Assembly: GCF_002843235.3 (NCBI RefSeq)
Contig: NZ_CP031123.2
Location: 3,472,001 to 3,536,000, forward strand
Length of the DNA stretch: 64,000 nt
Origin: Providencia huaxiensis
GTDB taxonomy: Bacteria > Pseudomonadota > Gammaproteobacteria > Enterobacterales > Enterobacteriaceae
Reading direction: 5' to 3'
Part shown: piece by piece, positions 47,412-59,051 of the stretch
Layout of the letters: each line of letters begins with the position of its first letter
Numbering within the stretch: position 1 is the stretch's first letter
The notes under the pieces: model-generated
What the model was told of the DNA's origin: nothing
Databases searched by the model: none
Seen by the model: only the letters and a program-made list of their open reading frames with translations
Position numbers and translations under genes: made by a program

Positions 47412-48671
47412 TTACGCTCTTTTCATAAAATCAAAGAACTCTTCGTTAGTTTTCGTCATCGCTAATTTACTGATGAGGAACTCCATTGCATCGATTTCGC
47501 CCATTGGGTGAATGATCTTACGCAGGATCCACATTTTTTGTAACTCATCTTGCGATGTCAGTAACTCTTCTTTACGCGTACCAGAACGGTTGTAGTCTAT
47601 TGCAGGGAAAACACGTTTTTCTGCAATCTTACGAGACAGGTGCAGTTCCATGTTACCTGTACCTTTAAACTCTTCGTAAATAACTTCATCCATCTTAGAA
47701 CCGGTATCAACCAGTGCAGTTGCAATGATTGTCAGGCTTCCACCTTCTTCAACATTACGAGCAGCACCGAAGAAACGTTTTGGACGGTGTAATGCGTTAG
47801 CATCCACACCACCGGTTAATACTTTCCCAGAGGAAGGTACAACGGTGTTGTATGCACGGGCCAGACGCGTAATAGAGTCGAGTAAAATGATAACGTCTTT
47901 TTTATGTTCAACTAGACGTTTCGCTTTCTCAATCACCATCTCAGCGACTTGAACGTGACGTGCTGCAGGCTCATCGAAAGTTGAAGCGATTACTTCACCT
48001 TTAACTAAACGCTGCATTTCTGTCACTTCCTCAGGACGTTCATCGATCAACAGAACCATCAGAACGCAATCAGGATAATTGTGTGCAATATTTGCTGCAA
48101 TGTTTTGCAGCAACATTGTTTTACCCGCTTTCGGTGGAGCAACAATCAGACCACGTTGGCCACGACCGATTGGCGCCGCAAGATCCAGTACACGTGCAGT
48201 TAAATCTTCAGTTGAACCGTTACCACGTTCCATACGCAGACGACGGTTTGCATGCAATGGAGTTAGGTTTTCGAAAAGAATTTTACTGCGGGCATTTTCA
48301 GGTTTGTCGTAGTTAACTTCGTTGACTTTTAGGAGGGCAAAATAACGTTCACCTTCTTTAGGAGGACGAATTTTTCCTGAAATTGTGTCACCTGTACGTA
48401 AGTTAAAACGGCGGATTTGGCTAGGAGAAACGTAGATATCATCAGGACCTGCGAGGTAAGAACTGTCTGCTGAACGGAGGAAACCAAATCCATCCTGCAA
48501 TATTTCCAGTACGCCATCGCCGAAAATATCTTCGCCACTTTTCGCATGCTGCTTCAAAATAGAGAAAATAATATCCTGCTTTCTCATACGGGCTAAGTTC
48601 TCTAGCCCCATGTTTTCGCCTAACGTAATCAATTCTGATACTGGCGTATTTTTTAATTCGGTAAGATTCAT
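47412..48671 (-). CDS. rho: Transcription termination factor Rho
   Basis: A 419-residue hexameric RNA-dependent ATPase, identical in length to E. coli Rho. The N-terminal helix bundle [14 protein letters not shown], the cold-shock RNA-binding domain (GFGFLRS...[16 protein letters not shown]), Walker A APPKAGKT (near 180), Walker [11 protein letters not shown] and the Q-loop/R-loop are intact. The frame is open 45 codons upstream, but MNLTELK is the conserved start; no good Shine-Dalgarno precedes it, as expected of an autoregulated leader-coupled gene. Confidence 0.97.
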   Translation of the reverse strand: MNLTELKNTPVSELITLGENMGLENLARMRKQDIIFSILKQHAKSGEDIFGDGVLEILQDGFGFLRSADSSYLAGPDDIYVSPSQIRRFNLRTGDTISGKIRPPKEGERYFALLKVNEVNYDKPENARSKILFENLTPLHANRRLRMERGNGSTEDLTARVLDLAAPIGRGQRGLIVAPPKAGKTMLLQNIAANIAHNYPDCVLMVLLIDERPEEVTEMQRLVKGEVIASTFDEPAARHVQVAEMVIEKAKRLVEHKKDVIILLDSITRLARAYNTVVPSSGKVLTGGVDANALHRPKRFFGAARNVEEGGSLTIIATALVDTGSKMDEVIYEEFKGTGNMELHLSRKIAEKRVFPAIDYNRSGTRKEELLTSQDELQKMWILRKIIHPMGEIDAMEFLISKLAMTKTNEEFFDFMKRA

Positions 48672-49375
48672 AATGGTGGGTTCTTTAACTCGGGGTAATT
48701 CTCGAACTATGAACGTAAATTGACGGCAGCTTATTATTAAGTGCCAGTTTAACTTTATACTGCCCTGCTGATCGCTAATTTTTACCAAAAGCAAACAGCA
48801 ATGCAAAAAAATCTTGTGCTAGCCATTACTAAGATTACTCTAACATTTGACTGCAACCCATCTTGATGATGTGTGGCATATTATTAGAAACACGGACAAT
48901 ATTAGCAATAGTTTTTTGTACATTTAGGACAACATCCATCCCAATATCGCAAATTTAATGTCAGATTAGCATTAAAAAACACATAACAGCTCAATGCCAA
49001 CCTTCTCCCACTTCATTTTTATATCCAAAAGATATAAAAATATTGAATTTCACTATGTTCGTTTATGCACTATCTTTAATTCATATGAAGGATACATTGA
49101 AACAGAAGATATTGAATACGGCTATAACTCAACGTCTAAACTTTCAATTTCATATTTAAAATCATTATGTCATCAGTTTTTTGATCAAAAAAGACATCAC
49201 AATACTGAACTAACAAGCTAGATATGTAAGATAAGAGCAATGGAATACAAGGTAATTCATATGGGTGCTATACGAGGAATAAAGATAACTTATCATGCTT
49301 AAGTGAAGACGTCTAGCGGCTCTCTAGATAAAATAGATATACCGCTAAACGTTTTAGCTTACATATAACGATAAC
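48672..49375. other. Region between trxA and rho (rho leader and promoter)
   Basis: About 700 bases. In E. coli this holds the rhoL leader peptide and attenuators; no homologous rhoL peptide is evident. A short minus-strand ORF ATG-GCT-AGC... of 14 codons near 48838 is possible but has a poor ribosome site. A ten-base stem (CGTCTAGCGG 49310-49319 with CCGCTAAACG 49342-49351) after trxA may be its terminator. A plus-strand 75-codon ORF at 48994 is not convincing. Confidence 0.4.
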
Positions 49376-49702
49376 TTACAGATTTTCGTCTAAAAATTCT
49401 TTCAGTTGCGTTTTTGATAATGCACCGACTTTCGTTGCTGCGACTTCACCATTTTTGAATAAAAGCAAGGTCGGGATACCACGAATTCCATATTTTGGAG
49501 CAGTACCTGGGTTTTCATCAATATTCAGTTTTGTGATAGTCAGTTTGCCTGTATATTCTTCAGCAACTTCATCAAGAATAGGCGCGATCATTTTACAAGG
49601 ACCACACCATGCTGCCCAAAAATCGACGAGAACAGGTGAACTTGCGTTCAAAACTTCAGTTGCAAAACTTGCATCAGTTATATGTATAATTTTATCGCTC
49701 AT
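49376..49702 (-). CDS. trxA: Thioredoxin 1
   Basis: A 108-residue thioredoxin with the redox centre WCGPC (Cys33 and Cys36), the cis-proline in [11 protein letters not shown] and Asp27 buried behind the site. It reduces cytoplasmic disulfides. The frame includes four extra codons upstream; the ATG at 49702 has GGAG six bases before it and matches the family start MSDKIIH. Divergent from rhlB and upstream of rho, as in E. coli. Confidence 0.96.
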   Translation of the reverse strand: MSDKIIHITDASFATEVLNASSPVLVDFWAAWCGPCKMIAPILDEVAEEYTGKLTITKLNIDENPGTAPKYGIRGIPTLLLFKNGEVAATKVGALSKTQLKEFLDENL

Positions 49703-49819
49703 GTTGTACTCCAAGGGGTCATCTTTTGCAGACTTAGTGTAACATTATTGGCAGCAGTATGCTTTATTTCAAAAGATACACTTTCGTAAACCAACCGTTA
49801 ACTGATATTCTAACATACT

Positions 49820-51106
49820 ATGAGTAAAGCACACTTGACAGAAAAGAAGTTTTCCGACTTCGCATTGCACCCTAAAGTCATTGAAGCTCTAAATAAAAAA
49901 GGCTTCAATTTTTGCACGCCTATCCAGGCGTCCACCTTGCCTTTTACTGTCGAAGGCAAAGACGTGGCGGGTCAAGCGCAAACCGGTACAGGGAAAACGT
50001 TAGCTTTTTTAACGTCTACATTCCATTATTTATTAACTCACCCTGCGATTGAGGGTAAAAAAGCGAATCAGCCTCGTGCTCTCATTATGGCGCCGACACG
50101 CGAACTCGCTGTACAAATCTATTCAGATGCTAAAGATCTCGCTGAGTACACTGGCCTGAAAATGGGCTTAGCATACGGTGGTGACGGCTATGATGAGCAA
50201 CTGAAGGTTTTACAAAACGGTGTTGATATCCTTATTGGTACAACTGGCCGTTTAATCGACTACGCAAAACAAGGCCATGTCGACTTAAGTGCGATTCAAG
50301 TTGTGGTCCTCGATGAAGCCGACCGTATGTATGACCTTGGTTTCATTAAAGATATCCGCTGGATTTTCCGTCGCATGCCAGGTGCGGCAGACAGGCTTAA
50401 TTTGCTGTTTTCTGCAACTTTATCTTACCGAGTAAGAGAATTAGCTTTCGAACAAATGAATAACCCTGAATATGTTGAGGTCGAACCTTTACAAAAAACA
50501 GGTCATCGTATTAAAGAAGAGTTATTTTACCCTTCTAATGAAGAGAAAATGCGCTTGCTCCAAACGCTACTTGAAGAAGAGTGGCCAGAGCGTTGTATTA
50601 TTTTCGCCAATACCAAACACCGTTGTGATGATATTTGGGCGCATTTAGCTGCCGATGGTCATCGTGTAGGCTTGCTAACTGGCGATGTCGCACAGAAAAA
50701 ACGACTGCGTATATTAGAGCAATTCACACAAGGCCATTTAGATATTTTAGTGGCAACTGATGTTGCTGCACGTGGTTTACATATTCCATCAGTAACTCAT
50801 GTCTTTAACTACGACTTACCTGATGACTGTGAAGATTATGTACACCGTATTGGCCGTACTGGCCGTGCTGGCGAAAGCGGAAACTCAATTAGCTTAGCCT
50901 GTGAAGAATATGCACTTAACCTGCCAGCTATTGAAGAATATATCCAACACTCAATCCCTGTGAGTAAATATAACAGTGATGCATTATTGAGCGATTTACC
51001 TGCGCCAAAACGCCGTCATCGCCCACGTCCTGGAGGCCCTCGCCGTAATTCGAATTCGCAGCGTCGCCACAATGGCCCACGTAACAACCATAAACGTCCA
51101 GGCTGA
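49820..51106 (+). CDS. rhlB: ATP-dependent RNA helicase RhlB
   Basis: A 428-residue DEAD-box helicase, a partner of RNase E in the RNA degradosome. Q motif near [11 protein letters not shown], Walker A AQTGTGKT (near residue 54), PTRELA, DEAD in [16 protein letters not shown] and [10 protein letters not shown]. The C-terminal Arg/Pro/Gly/Asn-rich tail (about 395-428) is the RNA- and RNase E-binding extension. Confidence 0.96.
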   Translation: MSKAHLTEKKFSDFALHPKVIEALNKKGFNFCTPIQASTLPFTVEGKDVAGQAQTGTGKTLAFLTSTFHYLLTHPAIEGKKANQPRALIMAPTRELAVQIYSDAKDLAEYTGLKMGLAYGGDGYDEQLKVLQNGVDILIGTTGRLIDYAKQGHVDLSAIQVVVLDEADRMYDLGFIKDIRWIFRRMPGAADRLNLLFSATLSYRVRELAFEQMNNPEYVEVEPLQKTGHRIKEELFYPSNEEKMRLLQTLLEEEWPERCIIFANTKHRCDDIWAHLAADGHRVGLLTGDVAQKKRLRILEQFTQGHLDILVATDVAARGLHIPSVTHVFNYDLPDDCEDYVHRIGRTGRAGESGNSISLACEEYALNLPAIEEYIQHSIPVSKYNSDALLSDLPAPKRRHRPRPGGPRRNSNSQRRHNGPRNNHKRPG

Positions 51107-51117
51107 GTAAAAACGAT

Positions 51118-52620
51118 ATGCTGAAATCTTCTTCTCTTTATGCCGCCATCGATTTAGGCTCAAACAGTTTTCATATGCTCGTTGTACGTGAGACTGCTGG
51201 CAGCATTCAGGTCATCTCTAGGGTTAAACGCAAAGTTCGTCTTGCAGCAGGGTTAGATAACAACAACCTGCTTTCTGAGCAAGCAATGGAGCGAGGCTGG
51301 CAATGCTTGCGCCTGTTTTCGGAACACTTACAAGATATTCCGAATACACAAATTCGTGTTGTCGCAACAGCGACTTTGCGTCTAGCTAAAAATGCCGATA
51401 TTTTCATCGAAAAAGCCAGCCAAATTTTAGGAAACCCTGTTAAAGTCATTCAAGGGGAAGAAGAAGCTCGTTTGATTTATCAAGGTGTTGCACATACAAC
51501 TGGCGGGCCAGATCAACGCTTAGTGGTTGATATTGGAGGGGGAAGCACTGAGCTAGTTACGGGTACAGGCGCAAAAGCAGAGCAACTCTACAGCCTTGAA
51601 ATGGGGTGTGTAACTTGGCTTGAGCGCTACTTTGGCGATAGAAGTTTAACCGAAGAAAACTTCGCAGCGGCTCAAACCGCTGCCCATAATGTCATCGCCC
51701 CTATTGCTGATGCACTAAAGACACATGGGTGGAAGATATGTGTTGGTGCATCCGGTACTGTACAAGCCATTCAGGAAATCATGATTGCCCAAGGCATGGA
51801 TGAACTGATCACTCTTTCTAAATTACAACAGCTTAAGCGCAAAGCCATTCAATGCCAAAAACTTGAAGAGCTTGAAATTGACGGCTTAACCTTCGAACGC
51901 GCTCTGGTTTTTCCAAGCGGCTTGTCTATTTTGATTGCTATCTTTGAAGCATTAAACATTGATAACATGACACTGGCTGGCGGCGCACTTCGTGAAGGTC
52001 TTGTCTATGGTATGCTACAGCTTCCTATTGAGCAGGATATTCGCGCTCGTACCGTTCGCAATATTCAACGGCGCTTCCAAGTCGATATCGAACAAGCTGG
52101 CCGAGTTCGTCAACTTGCAGAATATTTTTACTTGCAAGTCGCGAAAGATTGGGGCTTAGATACTCGCTGTCGTGATTTACTATCAAGTGCATGCGCCTTA
52201 CATGAAATCGGCTTGAGTGTTGATTTCCGTAAAGGCCCCGAGCACGCTAGCTACCTCATAACACACCTTGATTTACCTGGCTTCACTCCAGCTCAAAAAC
52301 GGTTACTTGCTGCATTATTGATAAACCAGCAAGGCCCTGTTGATTTAACGCCATTAAGCCAACAAAATGCGTTACCCATGCAGCATGCATATGATTTATG
52401 TCGTTTACTTCGTCTTGCCATTATTTTTGCGAGCCGTAGACGGGATGATACCTTGCCTGCTCTTAGGCTTAATGTGAATGCACAAAGGTTAACCATTACA
52501 TTGCCTTATCGTTGGTTATCTTCTCACCCTCTACGAGCTGAAAATTTACAGCAAGAAGTCCAATGGCAGGGCTATGTAAATTGGGTTTTAGAGTTGGAAG
52601 AACGTAATAGTTCAAATTGA
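51118..52620 (+). CDS. gppA: Guanosine-5'-triphosphate,3'-diphosphate pyrophosphatase
   Basis: A 500-residue Ppx/GppA phosphatase converting pppGpp to ppGpp in the stringent response. ASKHA-fold motifs: [14 protein letters not shown] at the N-terminus, [19 protein letters not shown] and [13 protein letters not shown]-terminal helical HD-like domain follows from about residue 310. It begins 11 bases after rhlB, so the two form an operon. Confidence 0.95.
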   Translation: MLKSSSLYAAIDLGSNSFHMLVVRETAGSIQVISRVKRKVRLAAGLDNNNLLSEQAMERGWQCLRLFSEHLQDIPNTQIRVVATATLRLAKNADIFIEKASQILGNPVKVIQGEEEARLIYQGVAHTTGGPDQRLVVDIGGGSTELVTGTGAKAEQLYSLEMGCVTWLERYFGDRSLTEENFAAAQTAAHNVIAPIADALKTHGWKICVGASGTVQAIQEIMIAQGMDELITLSKLQQLKRKAIQCQKLEELEIDGLTFERALVFPSGLSILIAIFEALNIDNMTLAGGALREGLVYGMLQLPIEQDIRARTVRNIQRRFQVDIEQAGRVRQLAEYFYLQVAKDWGLDTRCRDLLSSACALHEIGLSVDFRKGPEHASYLITHLDLPGFTPAQKRLLAALLINQQGPVDLTPLSQQNALPMQHAYDLCRLLRLAIIFASRRRDDTLPALRLNVNAQRLTITLPYRWLSSHPLRAENLQQEVQWQGYVNWVLELEERNSSN

Positions 52621-52626
52621 TAATAT

Positions 52627-52657
52627 TTTCCACACTAGGCCGACTCTAGTGTGGAAA
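52627..52657. terminator. Bidirectional terminator between gppA and rep
   Basis: A perfect twelve-base stem (TTTCCACACTAG / CTAGTGTGGAAA) with a seven-base loop lies between the convergent stops and serves both genes. Confidence 0.85.
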
Positions 52658-52672
52658 TTCAACTAGTTACCG

Positions 52673-54697
52673 TTACTCGCTTTTTTTATTTAACCCTAAA
52701 CGGGCTTTAATATCAGCTAACGCTGATTGCCCTTTCTGCATACGCTCCTGCGCACTAACCACTTTACGCTCCTGCTCCCATTGCAAATCATCTTGAGGTA
52801 ATTCAAGAAGAAAACGGCTTAATTCAGGGCGGATTAATTCACCATATTGGCGGCGCTCACGACAATGAGAAAAAAACAGCTCTCTTTGTGCCCGCGTAAT
52901 TCCCACATAGGCTAAACGGCGTTCTTCATCAATATTGTTTTCATCAATACTACTTTGGTGTGGCAATAGCCCCTCTTCCATACCAACCAAAAAAACATAA
53001 GGGAATTCAAGACCTTTAGAGGCATGCAACGTCATGAGTTGAACTTGGTCTGATTCTTCATCATCCTCACCACGCTCCATCATATCGCGCAGCGTAAAGC
53101 GGGTAACCACTTGGCTCAATGTCATTGGGTCATTGAGCTCATCACCTTCCACCATTTCACTCATCCATGTGAACAATTGGTTGACGTTTTTCATTCGCAT
53201 TTCAGCCGCTTTAGTACTGGTCGACGTTTCATATAACCAGCTTTCATAATCCATTTCGCGCAGCAAATCACGCACCGCAATTAAAGGTTCACGTTCCGAC
53301 GTTCGAACAATACTGTCCATCCAATGAGTGAAACGCTGTAATGCTTCTAATCCTTTGCCTTTTAAGCTTTGTTCAAGCCCTAGATCAAAACTGGCTTGAT
53401 ACAAGCTTTTGCCCCGCTGGTTTGCCCATTCCCCCAATTTTTGGATAGTTTTGGGGCCAATCTCTCGACGTGGAGTATTGACGATACGTAAAAAAGCACT
53501 GTCATCTTCAGGGTTCGTCAATACTCGCAAATAAGCTAATAAGTCTTTGATTTCAGGGCGAGAGAAAAACGAAGTCCCCCCCGAAATACGATACGGAATG
53601 CGGTTTTGCATCAACATTTTTTCAAAAATACGCGATTGATGGTTACCGCGATACAAAATGGCGTAATCTTTATATTCCGTCTTATTAATAAAGTGGTGTG
53701 CAATAAGCTCCCCAATCACTCTTTCGGCTTCGTGATCTTCATTATTTGCGGTAAGAACCCGAATTGGCGCACCATACCCCAGCTCTGAAAATAGTTTTTT
53801 TTCAAATACATGAGGGTTATTGGCAATTAAAATATTCGCAGCCTTTAAAATTCGTTCGGATGAACGGTAATTTTGCTCAAGCTTAATAACATTTAACTTA
53901 GGGAAGTCCTGATTCAATAAAACTAAATTTTGCGGCCTTGCTCCACGCCATGAATAGATTGACTGGTCGTCATCACCCACAACCGTAAACCTTGCCCGCT
54001 GCCCCACAAGCAATTTAACCAACTGATACTGACTCGTATTGGTATCTTGGTACTCATCCACCAGCAAGTAACGAATTTTTTGCTGCCAGCGCTCGCGAAC
54101 TTCTTCATTCTGATATAACAACATGGTAGGTTTGCTGATTAAGTCATCAAAATCCAGCACATTGCAACTTTTCAGATGAAGTTCATAGCGACGATAACAC
54201 TCGGCAAAGTGATGCTCTTTTTCACTCCGTGCTTGGCCTATAACCTGTTGTGGCGAGATAAGATCATTTTTCCAATTTGAGATCGCTGAGATCAATTCCT
54301 TGAGTAAGTCTTTATCTTCTTCTAGCAAGTCAAAAGTGAGCTCTTTCAACAATGCCATCTGGTCTTGGTCGTCAAATAGCGAAAAGTTGGCTTTAATACC
54401 CAGCGCTTTATATTCACGCTTAATAATTTCCAACCCTAATGTATGGAAGGTGGATATGATCAAACCACGCGCTTCTTTCTTACCCAAGGTTTGTGCCACG
54501 CGTTCTTTCATTTCCCGCGCTGCTTTATTGGTGAAAGTCACCGCTGCAATTTGCCTAGGCTGATAACCACATTGGCGAATTAAATGCGCAATTTTATTGG
54601 TAATAACACGTGTTTTGCCTGACCCCGCTCCCGCCAATACAAGGCACGGGCCATCGACAAATTCAACTGCCTGCTGTTGGCTTGGGTTTAATCGCAT
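52673..54697 (-). CDS. rep: ATP-dependent DNA helicase Rep
   Basis: A 674-residue superfamily 1A 3'-5' helicase that clears proteins ahead of the replication fork. Walker A GAGSGKT (residues 22-28), [43 protein letters not shown] and VGITRA are present. It lacks the Tudor-like tail seen in UvrD and is the same length as E. coli Rep (673). In E. coli ppiC sits between ilvC and rep; it is absent here. Confidence 0.96.
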   Translation of the reverse strand: MRLNPSQQQAVEFVDGPCLVLAGAGSGKTRVITNKIAHLIRQCGYQPRQIAAVTFTNKAAREMKERVAQTLGKKEARGLIISTFHTLGLEIIKREYKALGIKANFSLFDDQDQMALLKELTFDLLEEDKDLLKELISAISNWKNDLISPQQVIGQARSEKEHHFAECYRRYELHLKSCNVLDFDDLISKPTMLLYQNEEVRERWQQKIRYLLVDEYQDTNTSQYQLVKLLVGQRARFTVVGDDDQSIYSWRGARPQNLVLLNQDFPKLNVIKLEQNYRSSERILKAANILIANNPHVFEKKLFSELGYGAPIRVLTANNEDHEAERVIGELIAHHFINKTEYKDYAILYRGNHQSRIFEKMLMQNRIPYRISGGTSFFSRPEIKDLLAYLRVLTNPEDDSAFLRIVNTPRREIGPKTIQKLGEWANQRGKSLYQASFDLGLEQSLKGKGLEALQRFTHWMDSIVRTSEREPLIAVRDLLREMDYESWLYETSTSTKAAEMRMKNVNQLFTWMSEMVEGDELNDPMTLSQVVTRFTLRDMMERGEDDEESDQVQLMTLHASKGLEFPYVFLVGMEEGLLPHQSSIDENNIDEERRLAYVGITRAQRELFFSHCRERRQYGELIRPELSRFLLELPQDDLQWEQERKVVSAQERMQKGQSALADIKARLGLNKKSE

Positions 54698-54801
54698 GGC
54701 TTCTCTACATCACTCAGTTATTCAAAAAGGAATTCGCTACAGATTGTAGCAGAAACCGAGCCAACTCTTGAGCAACGATCTTCTCTATTTATAAAAAACA
54801 A

Positions 54802-54835
54802 AAAACCACATCATTCATCAGAAAGATGTGGTTTT
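54802..54835 (-). terminator. Terminator of ilvC
   Basis: An eleven-base perfect stem (AAAACCACATC / GATGTGGTTTT) flanked by A-rich and T-rich tracts, about 105 bases after the ilvC stop. It can act in either direction; on the minus strand the T run is the complement of 54793-54805. Confidence 0.75.
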
Positions 54836-54940
54836 GTTCTTTTTCTTTTATATCATTAATGCATTTTTCTAAACTATTCGCGTTAGAGGAAGGTAACAGA
54901 GTGTAGCCAACGCACCTATCACGCGAAGAGTGACGAAAAA

Positions 54941-56413
54941 TTAGCCGACCGCAATCTTCTTCATATCCGTCATATAACCCCGTAAAGTCTTACCGATCTT
55001 CTCAATCGGATGATTACGGATAGCTTCGTTGATATCACGTAACTGCGCGTTATCAGTACCATTATCTGCAACTGATTTCGCTAAATCCCCTGCTTGTAAT
55101 TTCGTCATGAAATCCTTCAGCATTGGTACAACTGCGAATGAAAACAGATAGTTACCATATTCTGCAGTATCAGAGATAACCACGTTCATTTCATATAAAC
55201 GTTTACGAGCAATAGTGTTCGCAATCAGTGGTAATTCATGCAGTGACTCATAGTAAGCCGATTCTTCTAAGATACCCGCTTCTAACATCGTATCGAACGC
55301 TAACTCAACGCCTGCTTTAACCATTGCAACTAACAGAACACCGTGGTCGAAGTACTCTTGTTCCGCAATTTTCTCGTTATATTCAGGGTAATTTTCGAAT
55401 GCCGTTTTGCCTGTCTCTTCACGCCATGTCAGCAAGTTTTTATCATCATTTGCCCAGTCTGCCATCATTGTTGCAGAAAATTCACCTGAAATGATGTCAT
55501 CCATATGTTTGTGGAACAATGGCGCCATGATAGTTTTCAGTTGCTCAGATAACGCATAAGCACGCACTTTCGCAGGGTTAGATAAGCGATCCATCATCAG
55601 CGTGATACCGCCTTGTTTCAGCGCTTCAGTGATAGTTTCCCAACCAAACTGAATTAATTTACCTGCGTAGCCTGGCTCAACACCGTCTGCGACCATTTTG
55701 TCGTAGCTCAGTAATGCACCCGCTTGCAACATACCACACAGAATCGTTTGCTCACCCATCAGGTCAGACTTAACTTCTGCAACAAATGAGGATTCCAGAA
55801 CACCTGCACGGTGACCGCCAGTCGCTGCCGCCCACGCTTTAGCAATCGCCATACCCTCACCTTTCGGGTCATTTTCTGGGTGTACTGCAATCAGCGTTGG
55901 AACACCAAAACCACGCTTGTATTCTTCACGTACTTCAGTACCTGGACATTTTGGAGCAACCATCACAACAGTAATGTCTTTACGGATTTCTTCGCCAACT
56001 TCAACAATGTTGAAGCCATGTGAATAACCCAGTGCTGCGCCTTGTTTCATCATAGGCTGAACAGCACGAACAACGGCTGAATGCTGTTTGTCTGGCGTTA
56101 AGTTAACAACCAAATCAGCAGTAGGGATCAATTCTTTATAAGTCCCAACTTTGAAACCATTTTCTGTCGCTTTGCGCCATGAAGCACGTTTCTCTGCAAT
56201 TGCTTCATCACGTAATGCATAAGCAATATCTAAACCTGAGTCACGCATATTCAGGCCTTGGTTCAGCCCTTGTGCTCCACAACCGACGATGACGATTTTT
56301 TTACCTTTCAGAAAGCCCGCTTCATCCGCAAATTCTTCGCGCTGCATAAAACGGCACTTACCTAATTGAGCTAACTGCTCACGTAAATTCAATGTGTTAA
56401 AATAATTCGCCAT
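54941..56413 (-). CDS. ilvC: Ketol-acid reductoisomerase (class II)
   Basis: A 490-residue NADPH-dependent enzyme converting acetolactate and acetohydroxybutyrate to dihydroxy acids for valine, leucine and isoleucine. The Rossmann loop is [18 protein letters not shown] (near residue 40); the Mg2+ site includes [21 protein letters not shown] and a duplicated knotted domain, which explains the length. Start [11 protein letters not shown]; the frame opens two codons upstream. Divergent from its activator gene ilvY. Confidence 0.96.
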   Translation of the reverse strand: MANYFNTLNLREQLAQLGKCRFMQREEFADEAGFLKGKKIVIVGCGAQGLNQGLNMRDSGLDIAYALRDEAIAEKRASWRKATENGFKVGTYKELIPTADLVVNLTPDKQHSAVVRAVQPMMKQGAALGYSHGFNIVEVGEEIRKDITVVMVAPKCPGTEVREEYKRGFGVPTLIAVHPENDPKGEGMAIAKAWAAATGGHRAGVLESSFVAEVKSDLMGEQTILCGMLQAGALLSYDKMVADGVEPGYAGKLIQFGWETITEALKQGGITLMMDRLSNPAKVRAYALSEQLKTIMAPLFHKHMDDIISGEFSATMMADWANDDKNLLTWREETGKTAFENYPEYNEKIAEQEYFDHGVLLVAMVKAGVELAFDTMLEAGILEESAYYESLHELPLIANTIARKRLYEMNVVISDTAEYGNYLFSFAVVPMLKDFMTKLQAGDLAKSVADNGTDNAQLRDINEAIRNHPIEKIGKTLRGYMTDMKKIAVG

Positions 56414-56496
56414 TGTCATACTCCATTGTTCTGTTGTGTTCGTTATGTCAGGCAGTCTGCCTGTCGCTCATTTTTGAGCGTTTATGGATTTACTAT

Positions 56497-56512
56497 ATGC
56501 GATGTTTCGCAT
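56497..56512. promoter_or_regulatory. Candidate IlvY operator 1 (ilvC promoter side)
   Basis: ATGCGA / TCGCAT inverted repeat with a four-base spacer, between the divergent ilvC and ilvY genes. It is consistent with a LysR-type regulator binding site near the ilvC promoter. Confidence 0.5.
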
Positions 56513-56541
56513 TGCTTAAATTGATATATTAACAATACAAT

Positions 56542-56558
56542 GTTGCAATATCTGCAAC
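56542..56558. promoter_or_regulatory. Candidate IlvY operator 2 (ilvY promoter side)
   Basis: GTTGCA-N5-TGCAAC, a T-N11-A type inverted repeat expected of LysR regulators and like the TTGCAA-centred operators of E. coli ilvYC. Confidence 0.65.
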
Positions 56559-56586
56559 GTCATTAATTATGTTATTAGAGGGCAAA

Positions 56587-57483
56587 ATGGACATTCGCGA
56601 TCTCAAGCTTTTTTTGCATTTAGCACAAAGTTGCCACTTCGGGCGCACATCTAAAGCGATGCATGTCAGCCCTTCCACATTGTCTAGACAAATACAACGC
56701 CTCGAAGAACAGCTGGGTCACCCATTATTTGTGCGCGATAACCGCTCAGTCAAATTGACCCAAGCAGGGGAGCATCTTAAGCAATTTGCCCAACAAACAT
56801 TATTGCAATATCAACAACTGCAACATGCTCTCAACCAGCAAAGCCCATCGCTCAGTGGAGAACTGCATCTTTTCTGTTCTGTTACGGCAGCCTATAGTCA
56901 TTTACCCGAAGTGTTAGATAAATTCCGTGCGCTGCACCCATTAGTTGAAATTAAGCTCACGACAGGGGACGCAGCTGATGCCGTTGAAAAAGTGGAAACT
57001 CATGAGGCTGACCTTGGTATCGCAGGCAAACCCGAGCGCTTACCTGATAACGTCCGTTTTGCAAAAATCGGCGAAATCCCTCTCGTTTTGATTGCTCCAT
57101 CACTACCCTGTGCAGTACGAAGCATGGTAACAGAGGCTGAACCTGATTGGTCTACCGTCCCCTTCATCCTGCCTGAGCATGGCCCATCACGTAAACGTAT
57201 CGAACTTTGGTTCCGTCGCCATAATATCAATAACCCCGTCATTTATGCGACGGTATCGGGCCATGAGGCTATTGTGTCAATGGTGGCTTTGGGATGTGGC
57301 ATTGCCTTGATCCCCAGCGTGGTCGTTGATAACAGCCCAGAGCCCGTACGTAGCCGTATTTCACAGCTCGATAATATTTCAATGGTTGAACCTTTTGAAC
57401 TCGGCGTTTGCCTATTAAGCAAACGCCTGAGTGAACCATTAATTAAAGCGTTCTGGGAGTTACTCCCGGACAACTCAGTCTAA
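56587..57483 (+). CDS. ilvY: LysR-type activator IlvY
   Basis: A 298-residue LysR regulator. The N-terminal winged helix-turn-helix is MDIRDLKLFLHLAQSCHFGR..., with SPSTLSRQIQRLEEQLG as recognition helix region (residues 29-45); the inducer-binding domain follows from about 90. IlvY activates ilvC when acetolactate or acetohydroxybutyrate is bound and represses itself. The frame opens six codons upstream; the ATG at 56587 has GAGGG nearby. The stop overlaps the end of ilvA by nine bases, tail to tail. Confidence 0.95.
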   Translation: MDIRDLKLFLHLAQSCHFGRTSKAMHVSPSTLSRQIQRLEEQLGHPLFVRDNRSVKLTQAGEHLKQFAQQTLLQYQQLQHALNQQSPSLSGELHLFCSVTAAYSHLPEVLDKFRALHPLVEIKLTTGDAADAVEKVETHEADLGIAGKPERLPDNVRFAKIGEIPLVLIAPSLPCAVRSMVTEAEPDWSTVPFILPEHGPSRKRIELWFRRHNINNPVIYATVSGHEAIVSMVALGCGIALIPSVVVDNSPEPVRSRISQLDNISMVEPFELGVCLLSKRLSEPLIKAFWELLPDNSV

Positions 57484-59049
57484 GGTTCTTTGGTTATCTT
57501 GTGGCGCTAAGAAAAAACGGAAAGAGGGGTTTCCTGTTTCATCGTGATATTCATAACCTAGCGCATCAAGGTGCCTATCAAAACGTACTTCTGGCCCAGC
57601 CAGTTCAAATGCCGCCAGCACTCGTCCATAATCCGTACCATGGCTGCGATAATGAAATAACGTAATATTCCAATGAGTCCCAAGAGTCTCTAAGAATCTC
57701 AGTAATGCACCTGGAGACTCTGGAAATTCAAAGCTATACAATCTTTCATCTAATGGCTTTGATGGGCGGCCACCAATCATGTAACGCACATGGAGTTTGG
57801 CCATTTCATCATCAGATAAATCATCGACTTCATAGCCGTTACTTTTGAGCTCTTGAATAATCTCCGAGCGCTCGCCATCACGGCCACTTAAACGCACCCC
57901 AACAAAAATACAAGCACGGTCAGGATCGGCATCCGTATATCGATAGTTAAACTCCGTAATTGCTCGATGACCTAATAACTGGCAAAAGCGTAAAAAACTC
58001 CCTTTTTGCTCAGGAATGGTCACTGCCAGCAAAGCTTCTCGTTGTTCACCAATTTCACAGCGCTCAGAAACATAACGCAGCCCGTGGAAATTCATATTCG
58101 CACCGGACAAAATATGTGCTAAACGTTCGCCTTTGATGTTGTGCTGCTGTACATATTTTTTCAATCCGGCCAGTGCCAAAGCGCCTGAAGGTTCTGCTAT
58201 CGCACGAACATCTTCAAAAATATCTTTCAGTGCTGCACAAATGGAATCGCTATCAACAGTAATAACATCATCAACATATTGCTGGCACAACCTGAAGGTT
58301 TCGTCTCCGATGCGTTTTACTGCCACACCTTCTGCAAATAAGCCAACACGCGGTAAATCAACAGGGTGTCCCGCCTCTAATGCCGCTTTTAAACAAGCAG
58401 CATCTTCCGACTCTACACCAATGATTTTAATTTCAGGCATTAATTGCTTGATAATCACAGCGACGCCCGCAATTAACCCACCGCCACCTACTGGGATAAA
58501 AATTCGGTCTAAATGAACATCTTGTTGCAATAGTTCAAGTGCTATCGTGGCTTGCCCTGCAATGACTGAAGGGTGATCAAAAGGTGGAACGAAGGTGTAA
58601 CCATCCTCTTCTGCCATTGCAATGGCTTTCGCTTTCGCTTCATCAAAATTGGCACCATGTAAAATAGCTTCGCCACCGAAACTACGTACGGCATCCACTT
58701 TGATATCCGCTGTCGCAACTGGCATGACGATTTTTGCTTTCACACCCACACGATTTGCCGATAACGCAACGCCTTGAGCGTGATTCCCTGCAGAAGCGGT
58801 CACCACACCTTTGCTTTTTTGTTCTTCAGTTAAACTCGCAATCATGGCGTAAGCACCACGGAGCTTAAAGCTATGTACTGGCTGCCTATCTTCACGCTTG
58901 ACTAAAATGGTATTGCCCAAGCGTGAAGATATTTTATCCATCTGTTGAAGAGGCGTTACTTGTGCAGCTTCATAAACCGGCGCACTCAGCGCCGCTTTTA
59001 AGTAATCTGCTCCGGTTGGGGCAACCGGTAATGGTTTTGCTGCCGCCAC
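57475..59049 (-). CDS. ilvA: Threonine deaminase, biosynthetic
   Basis: A 524-residue PLP enzyme converting threonine to 2-oxobutanoate, the first step of isoleucine synthesis. PLP lysine in HSFKLRGAY (near residue 62), the phosphate-binding loop VGGGGL and two C-terminal ACT-like domains (about 335-524) for isoleucine inhibition. It starts with GTG, two bases after the ilvD stop, showing tight coupling, and is the last gene of ilvGMEDA. Confidence 0.96.
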   Translation of the reverse strand: MAAAKPLPVAPTGADYLKAALSAPVYEAAQVTPLQQMDKISSRLGNTILVKREDRQPVHSFKLRGAYAMIASLTEEQKSKGVVTASAGNHAQGVALSANRVGVKAKIVMPVATADIKVDAVRSFGGEAILHGANFDEAKAKAIAMAEEDGYTFVPPFDHPSVIAGQATIALELLQQDVHLDRIFIPVGGGGLIAGVAVIIKQLMPEIKIIGVESEDAACLKAALEAGHPVDLPRVGLFAEGVAVKRIGDETFRLCQQYVDDVITVDSDSICAALKDIFEDVRAIAEPSGALALAGLKKYVQQHNIKGERLAHILSGANMNFHGLRYVSERCEIGEQREALLAVTIPEQKGSFLRFCQLLGHRAITEFNYRYTDADPDRACIFVGVRLSGRDGERSEIIQELKSNGYEVDDLSDDEMAKLHVRYMIGGRPSKPLDERLYSFEFPESPGALLRFLETLGTHWNITLFHYRSHGTDYGRVLAAFELAGPEVRFDRHLDALGYEYHDETGNPSFRFFLAPQDNQRTLD

Positions 59050-59051
59050 AA

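Noticed and set aside
48994..49221. Plus-strand 75-codon ORF between rho and trxA
   Set aside because: No Shine-Dalgarno, composition follows AT-rich non-coding DNA, no recognised similarity; could be a degraded remnant but cannot be supported.
54941..56413. Fusion or duplication in ilvC because of its length
   Set aside because: About 490 residues is normal for class II ketol-acid reductoisomerases of enteric bacteria.
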